The notes below the pieces were generated by a model. That model was not told the origin of the DNA and searched no databases. It worked only from the letters and a program-made list of their open reading frames with translations. This document shows positions 59,817 through 64,000 of a DNA stretch of 64,000 bases, piece after piece. Source of the DNA: Biscogniauxia marginata (Eukaryota; Ascomycota; Sordariomycetes; Xylariales; Xylariaceae); contig MU404099.1 of the NCBI GenBank assembly GCA_022695795.1, positions 124,001 to 188,000 on the forward strand. Reading direction: 5' to 3'. The number at the start of each line of letters is the position of its first letter. Position 1 is the stretch's first letter. Both the position numbers and the translations under genes were made by a program.

Positions 59817-61645
59817 GTTGGTATGGTATACAGTGATGGATGAGCCACCTCTGTGTGTGGCCGGCCGGGTCAAGAACGATGCGGATAACCATTACATGAG
59901 GGGTGTTGGTATAGAGGACAAGGAACCAGACAAGGACATGCTTTACACATCTTTGCACATACCCGCACTAACATCACCATCACTATCACCACCGCCCTGC
60001 TTTCCACGACAGCAACTGCATGCACACCCACGACATGACATCACGAACTTTCACCCGGCTTTATAGCCGCTCAGATTTGAACTTTGCCTTAATCAACTTG
60101 GCAACAGCTAAACATGCTGCATATATTGTTCTCGTCTTGCCAACCTAATTCGCCCAACGGTTCACCAGCTGTATACTATAATCATATCTGCCTGCGCTGA
60201 ATTTTCGCCCTCCCCCTTTCGTTCTCGGTATTTCTTTTCCCCTGTGTACGAATGCTTTGAAGAACCAGAAGCAAAGTAGATAGCTACTACAAATCACCCC
60301 ACTCAACCCTAATCCTTGACCCCCCCGGTCCTGCCCCTACAAAAAGAAAACCTATAGGACACGGACAAGACCAAAAAGGAAGCTTGCACACACTACAGCA
60401 CAGACATGAGCTTGGGAAGACGCACGGATAGATCATGGGTTCGGACTATAGATTATGGGTTATTATGGTCCGAGTGCTAGGATTTCATGGACAGCCATGG
60501 GAGGGGCAGAACAGGCATGGCATGGCATGGCATAATGGCGACTGACGGCGTCTCGTGGTAATGGAAGAGAAAAGTAACCATCAAAATAATACCCCCTTTC
60601 GTCTTTCTTTCCTTCTTCTCTTACTCATCTTTCTTTTCTTTTCTTTGGAAGTCCTTCATTTCACTATGGGTTTTCCTTTTCTCTTTTTCTTTCTATCTAC
60701 CATTTCTGAAACGAAGACGACATGTGTGAATACATTGTGAGCAAGCGAGCGAGCGAGCGTGTGCGATTGATCGAAATTTTTAATGCAGCATGCCCAGAAA
60801 GATGAGGATGGGTATGAGCTGGGGATGCCGAAACAAACAAACAAAACCAAGATACACCTTTTGTTCATTGTATATAGGAAGCAGCTTTGATTTTTATTCT
60901 CATTTTTAACCAGAAAGCAACAGCACCACTGGGATATCCCACGTATGAAGCGGGATATCAAGTATGGAAGGATGTGAATTATAGGGGGTTGATAGCTACG
61001 GGAATGCTACAGGCGCAGTTAGACGGACGGGCAGCCAGGCGGATGAATATAGAACCAACCCACCTACCTACCATTTCCCACGATTCTCCTAATAAATGTC
61101 TCAGCAAGAGGGAAGAAAGAATTGTTGTATGTTTATACGATTGCTATTGGATTCCCCTCTCTATATTGATGATCTAAGACAAATCCAGGACCCTCGTGTT
61201 CCATGTAATAGGTACATTAACAAGCCGAAGGAGTAGAAAGATAATATCAACCCTAAAGATCAAACAAGATATGGAAACCTACATGCATTACCCGAAAAAA
61301 AAAATTCCCAAAGTGCTTCTTCGCTACATACCTACCTATGCAACCAAATCCTCCGCGTACAACAAGAATGGAACCTCCTTAACACAAGAACCTAGCTCCG
61401 AATATGCTAACCTCCCCGCTACCTAGAATCCCAACCACAGCGACCCCTTACTGGTACCTACATAACACATACCGCATCATACAAACTCCCGTCCCCTTAA
61501 CCTGCAAAAACCAAAGAATTCCAATCTCCGCAATATCTCCTATCTATCGTTAGCAACATCTTCTAAACAAGAATGCATCTGTCTGTCTATCTGCCTATCT
61601 ATCTATATATCGATATACCTACCCATCAATCCATTCGTCCGTGTC
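59817..61645. other. Intergenic region between convergent genes
   Basis: 3' flanks of the 57573 gene (+) and the 61646 gene (-). Contains GGCAT repeats (about 60515-60532), GAGC tetramer repeats (about 60740-60759), T/C-rich stretches near 60600-60700, and a TCTG/TCTA tetranucleotide run (about 61578-61607) in the probable 3' UTR of the minus-strand gene. No coding sequence supported. Confidence 0.55.
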
Positions 61646-63199
61646 TCACTTGTACTCCACCGGCTCATCAAACGGAAACCGGTCTCGCACCGCGCCGCCG
61701 ATCTGGCCCCTCTCGGCGTAATCGTCCATGCCGGAGAGCCCGCTAGAGACCTCGTCGCTGGCACCGGGCCACGACGAGCTCGCCGTGCAACTACCCTCGC
61801 TTTCCGGATACGGGGACGGGTAGGGGTAGGGGTAAGTCCCCGGACGACCACCAGGACCCGTACCACCACCACGATCCGACCTCCCCCGCCTTTCTCCCGC
61901 ACCACCACCACTGCCCCCGCCCCTCCGCGGCAGGTCGTCCGTCGTCGGCGCGGCGAGGCGCCCGTGCATGCGAAAGGTCTTGGCGTGGGCGTTGCTGAGA
62001 CCGAGCAGGCCGGCGGTGACGAGCAGCAGGAGGAGGAAGACGAGGGAGCCGGCCTGGGTCATGTTGCCGCTGAAGGCGGCGACGAGGTAGACGGTCAGCT
62101 TGGCGGCGGCCTCGAGGTAGCCCTCGACGTGGGTCTTGGCCGCGAGCCAGGCCGTCGTCGTGATCGCCTGCAGGTCCGACGCCGTGCCGCGCAGGCACAC
62201 GGTGCGCCCGTTGCCCAGGTCCACGAGGTACTCGGTTAGGAGGTCGCCGGCGTCTTTTTCGTCGCCGTCGCCGGAATGAGGATGAGGCGGTGGCGGTGGC
62301 GGTGGTGGCGGTGGTTGTTGTTTCGCGCGCTGCTTTATGACCCAGATGTTCAACACGCGAGAGAACATGAGCGCTAGGAGGAGACCTACGCCCCACCCTT
62401 TTCACGTTTCGAAAACAAATAATTGTCAGCTTTTGTAACTTGAGAACTTAGGTAGGGAGCAACGGTTGTTGGAAAGGGGAGGGGAAAAAAAAAAAGACTT
62501 ACATTCTCGGAGCAATATCATCAACACGAACGCGAGCACCGTCAGTACGGGACTGGCGAGATACAGCACGTGCGAGTACCATCCCAGGTCGGAGCCCGAG
62601 TCCTGCCATATGGTGGCGCGCCGACCGCCGCCGACATCGACGCTCCGGCTCCTACCACCGCCTCCGCCTCCGCCGCCCCCGCGGGAGAAGTACCTCCGGC
62701 GGCGCCGCTCGGGCACCATGCCGACGTCGACGATGATGCGCCGCTGCTGGCCGGCCCTGCCGCCGACGCGCTCGAGGTACCGCAGCGTGGCCGTGTTGAC
62801 GATGTTGTACGTCGACATCTTGCCGGCCGTCAGCTCGACGGCGTGGTAACCACTGCCGCCGCCGCCGCCGCCGCCAGACGCGGACCAGTCGCCATCACCG
62901 TCCCGGACCGCGTCCGCTGCCTGCTGGTAGTGCAGGCCCGGCGCGAGCAGCAGCGCGTCGAGCCACGACGAGCCGCCCACGATGCGCGTCCGCTGCGCGA
63001 TCGTGCCGAGGTCCGCCAGGGCGATGAGGCCCGCGGGCGAGAGGTCAAACCCCGGGATCGGCGTCTGCGTCCAGTTGGGGAACGAGGCGCGCTTCAGTAG
63101 GGACTAAGAGTAGGAAGAGTTTTTGTGAGTATGTAATGTACACCTATGGGAGAGAAGAGAGTTGTGAGCGCGAGGGGTGCTTCTTCTTACTTCCATCAT
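61646..63199 (-). CDS. Uncharacterised polytopic membrane protein with a three-codon first exon
   Basis: Exons 63191-63199 (ATG ATG GAA), 62503-63103 and 61646-62385 sum to 1,350 nt, giving 449 residues; introns of 87 and 117 nt both begin GTAAG. The N-terminal block RASFPNWTQTPIPGFDLSPAGLIALADLG is aromatic and proline-rich and looks conserved. Hydrophobic segments are at about residues 184-222 (LYLASPVLTVLAFVLMILL, continuing across intron 2) and 300-345 (TVYLVAAF, then SLVFLLLLLVTAGLLGL), suggesting three or four spans. Low-complexity runs are frequent: polyglycine near residues 95-105 and 150-162, polyproline (ten Pro) near 231-241, and Pro-Tyr repeats near the C-terminus. The GC-rich coding region contrasts with the AT-richer flanks. 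Function unknown. The tiny first exon rests on the splice consensus and on the absence of another in-frame ATG at the right place. Confidence 0.75.
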
Positions 63200-64000
63200 C
63201 CCGCGCTAGGTGATCCCCCAATAAGAGAGAGGGGTTATAGTCCCAGTTTGAGGTTTTCCTAGGAACTTTTTTTTTTAATTTAAAAGATAGCTCTAAGCTC
63301 GTGAGCGTCGCCTTCGTCTTATCCAGGAGGCCTCGGCCCTTCAGAAGTCTCTTCTGACGGAATGATTAGGCGCGCTTGCCTCAGGCTTCCCGTGAAGCCT
63401 GTGTAGTCGATGTAAGCTGAGAGAGAGGCGTGTGTATGCAGCCAGTCAATCAGAACCAATCAGCTTCTGCATGGTTGTCATGGTCGAAACTCGTAGTTAA
63501 CACAAAACACCATACATGGAAAAGACACGGCCTGAGTTTACTCATAACCAAGTCCTAGATAAGTATGTAAATAAGATAAGTTAGATTTCTTTTTATACAG
63601 ACAGACATGTAGTTAACTATCAGTTTTCGCTCTTTGGTTCCGAGCCCCTTGGGGCCTTGAGGGGTTGCAACGGAGGAACGATAGTTTGACCTGTGCCCCC
63701 CCTCGTCTCTCTCACCTCTTTCTCTCCTCGGCTCTGGGCTTAGCGTTGTCAATAAGCAACATGACTGCTATCGAAGAAGGCCTACCACACCAAGACTTAA
63801 CTTGAAGGATGGGGGTCTACGCGAACCAATCGGAATCCGCAATTGAGGATCACGCGGCTCAACCGTCGTTGCGCAAGGAGATTGAATGTGCCTCTTTTGG
63901 GGACAAAGGCAAAAAGCCACCGAACGCTTTTATAGTATAAAAGACTTGGCCGAGGTGGGAATGACCTGTTCTTGGGGTTTCACAGCGGCAATCCAAGGTT
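63200..64000. other. Upstream flank of the last gene to the window edge
   Basis: Promoter or leader of the minus-strand gene. Apart from the dyads and a T-run at about 63268-63277, nothing was recognised; no coding frame or tRNA is supported. Confidence 0.55.
63327..63401. repeat. Three dyad-symmetric elements upstream of the last gene
   Basis: GAGGCCTC palindrome (63327-63334); TCAGAAG-TCT-CTTCTGA (63341-63357, 7-bp arms); CAGGCTTC-CCGT-GAAGCCTG (63382-63401, 8-bp arms). They lie 130-200 nt before the ATG at 63199, in the promoter or 5' leader. Could be hairpins in RNA or sites for dimeric regulators. Confidence 0.75.

Noticed and set aside
1..64000. Search for transposons, CRISPR arrays, biosynthetic or heterokaryon-incompatibility clusters
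   Set aside because: No transposase, reverse transcriptase, terminal repeats, PKS/NRPS or HET/NACHT signatures were found in any open frame; the only repeats are short tandem or dyad elements.

Overview
The window is nuclear DNA of a filamentous ascomycete (Pezizomycotina, most likely a Sordariomycete). Coding frames are interrupted by short GT-AG introns of about 55-315 nt, often with CTAAC/CTGAC-type branch sites. Promoter and leader regions are pyrimidine-rich, and the recognisable proteins are fungal: a Whi3-type RNA-binding protein, an Rsr1/Krev-1 Ras GTPase, the Rix1-complex subunit Ipi3, a Zn2Cys6 transcription factor and a very large DUF6606-type protein. I found no bacterial-type operon, CRISPR array, tRNA, rRNA or intact transposon.

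Eleven protein genes can be supported, which is sparse for this group. From left to right: the N-terminal ~1,250 codons of a DUF6606 protein (minus, running off the left edge, with an in-frame TGA at codon 428); a gene-poor stretch of 7.6 kb; a type II membrane protein with an EGF-like module (11412-13955, +); a tail-anchored disordered protein (18945-20144, +); a Zn2Cys6 regulator with six exons (21064-23996, +) convergent with an SGNH/PC-esterase-like type II membrane protein (24918-26571, -); a gene-poor stretch of 9.8 kb; the Whi3-like gene (36343-38097, +); a seven-exon polytopic membrane protein (41363-43760, +); a 5.3 kb spacer; the Rsr1/Krev-1 GTPase (about 49058-50147, +), built from several tiny exons; Ipi3 (53574-54969, -); an unrecognised disordered 747-residue protein (57573-59816, +); and a polytopic membrane protein with a 9-nt first exon (61646-63199, -).

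The genes are ordinary chromosomal genes, each with its own promoter, and no biosynthetic or defence cluster is evident. Whi3 and Rsr1/Krev-1 both act in cell-cycle and polarity control in fungi, but they are 11 kb apart and I infer no functional linkage.

The most notable observations are: the TGA in an otherwise fully open DUF6606 reading frame, at a column where I recall tryptophan in the family; the lack of any in-frame ATG for the Rsr1 block; a short uORF whose stop overlaps the Whi3 start (ATGA), with TGCAT motifs (the Whi3 recognition sequence in yeasts) in both flanks of the same gene; a four-copy TGCAAGCT cluster at 47890-47936; three dyads just upstream of the last gene; and a recurrent intergenic palindrome, TACCTAGGTA. 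All splice sites were read by eye; the summed exon lengths were checked to be multiples of three.
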